Below are positions 13,013 to 13,091 of a DNA stretch of 13,091 nucleotides, in pieces. Position numbers and translations under genes: made by a program. Each line of letters starts with the position of its first letter. Positions within the stretch are counted from its first letter, which is position 1. Source of the DNA: Verrucomicrobiota bacterium (GTDB taxonomy: Bacteria; Verrucomicrobiota; Verrucomicrobiia; Limisphaerales; J093); assembly GCA_029907285.1 (NCBI GenBank), contig JARYMD010000079.1, positions 1-13,091 on the forward strand. The letters run 5' to 3'. The notes beneath the pieces were generated by a model, which worked only from the letters and a program-made list of their open reading frames with translations, was not told the DNA's origin and ran no database searches.

Positions 13013-13091
13013 GCATATTTCCCAGCCCGGCGCAGCCGGAACCAATGTCGCCTGACTGGCAACGCCCCCCCCCGGCTCTTCCCCCCCGAAC
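13013..13091 (+). repeat. Copy of the palindromic element running off the window (copy C)
   Basis: From GCATATTTCCCAGCCCGGCG onward, this follows the reverse complement of the element at 858-960 through GCCGGAACCAA, GTCGCCTGAC and CCCGGCTCTT to the last base, with a few substitutions and expanded C runs (nine C at about 13065-13073, seven near 13081-13087). The far arm would lie beyond the window. It has the same orientation as copy B. Confidence 0.75.

Noticed and set aside
1..13091. CRISPR array, tRNA, rRNA or riboswitch
   Set aside because: No regularly spaced direct repeats of CRISPR size, no cloverleaf with CCA-proximal features and no recognised aptamer motif were seen on either strand.

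Overview
The window reads as chromosomal DNA of a moderately GC-rich, Gram-negative, heterotrophic bacterium, most likely Verrucomicrobiota (Limisphaerales/Pedosphaera-like) or a close PVC relative. This is inferred from gene content: exported xylose-isomerase-like TIM-barrel protein with a Tat leader, exported YdjC-like deacetylase, serine hydrolase fused to DUF1343/NamZ, isochorismatase fused to ThuA. Scarce Shine-Dalgarno sites and many short palindromic intergenic repeats also fit. No rRNA or tRNA gene gives a firmer placement.

Layout. 1-570 is the C-terminal end of an IS4-family transposase cut by the window edge. 571-1245 has no convincing gene; it is a nest of small hairpin repeats, including a complete ~103-bp MITE-like element with 21-bp perfect terminal inverted repeats (858-960). 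On the minus strand, argG (argininosuccinate synthase, 2251-3534) is followed after 54 bp by a Tat-exported sugar-phosphate isomerase/epimerase-like gene (1246-2196). The intergenic region 3535-3970 holds a second, partial copy of the element and a dyad in front of the plus-strand genes.

Plus-strand genes: secreted YdjC/ChbG-like deacetylase (3971-4987); lipoprotein fusing a class-C beta-lactamase-like hydrolase to a DUF1343/NamZ exo-muramidase domain (5194-7602); APC/LAT-type amino-acid permease (7736-9244); secreted protein of unknown function with beta-propeller-like repeats (9529-10998); secreted isochorismatase-like/ThuA fusion (11139-12725). 12726-13091 is mostly non-coding, with a hairpin set, a doubtful small minus-strand ORF, and another copy of the element running off the window end.

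How the genes may work together. The deacetylase, amidase-like/NamZ fusion and permease could form an envelope-located salvage set for peptidoglycan or amino-sugar material: cleave MurNAc-peptide links, release MurNAc, deacetylate amino sugars, import amino acids. This is inference from families and order. The most distinctive items are the dispersed palindromic element and the two domain fusions; no complete defence or otherwise novel system is evident.
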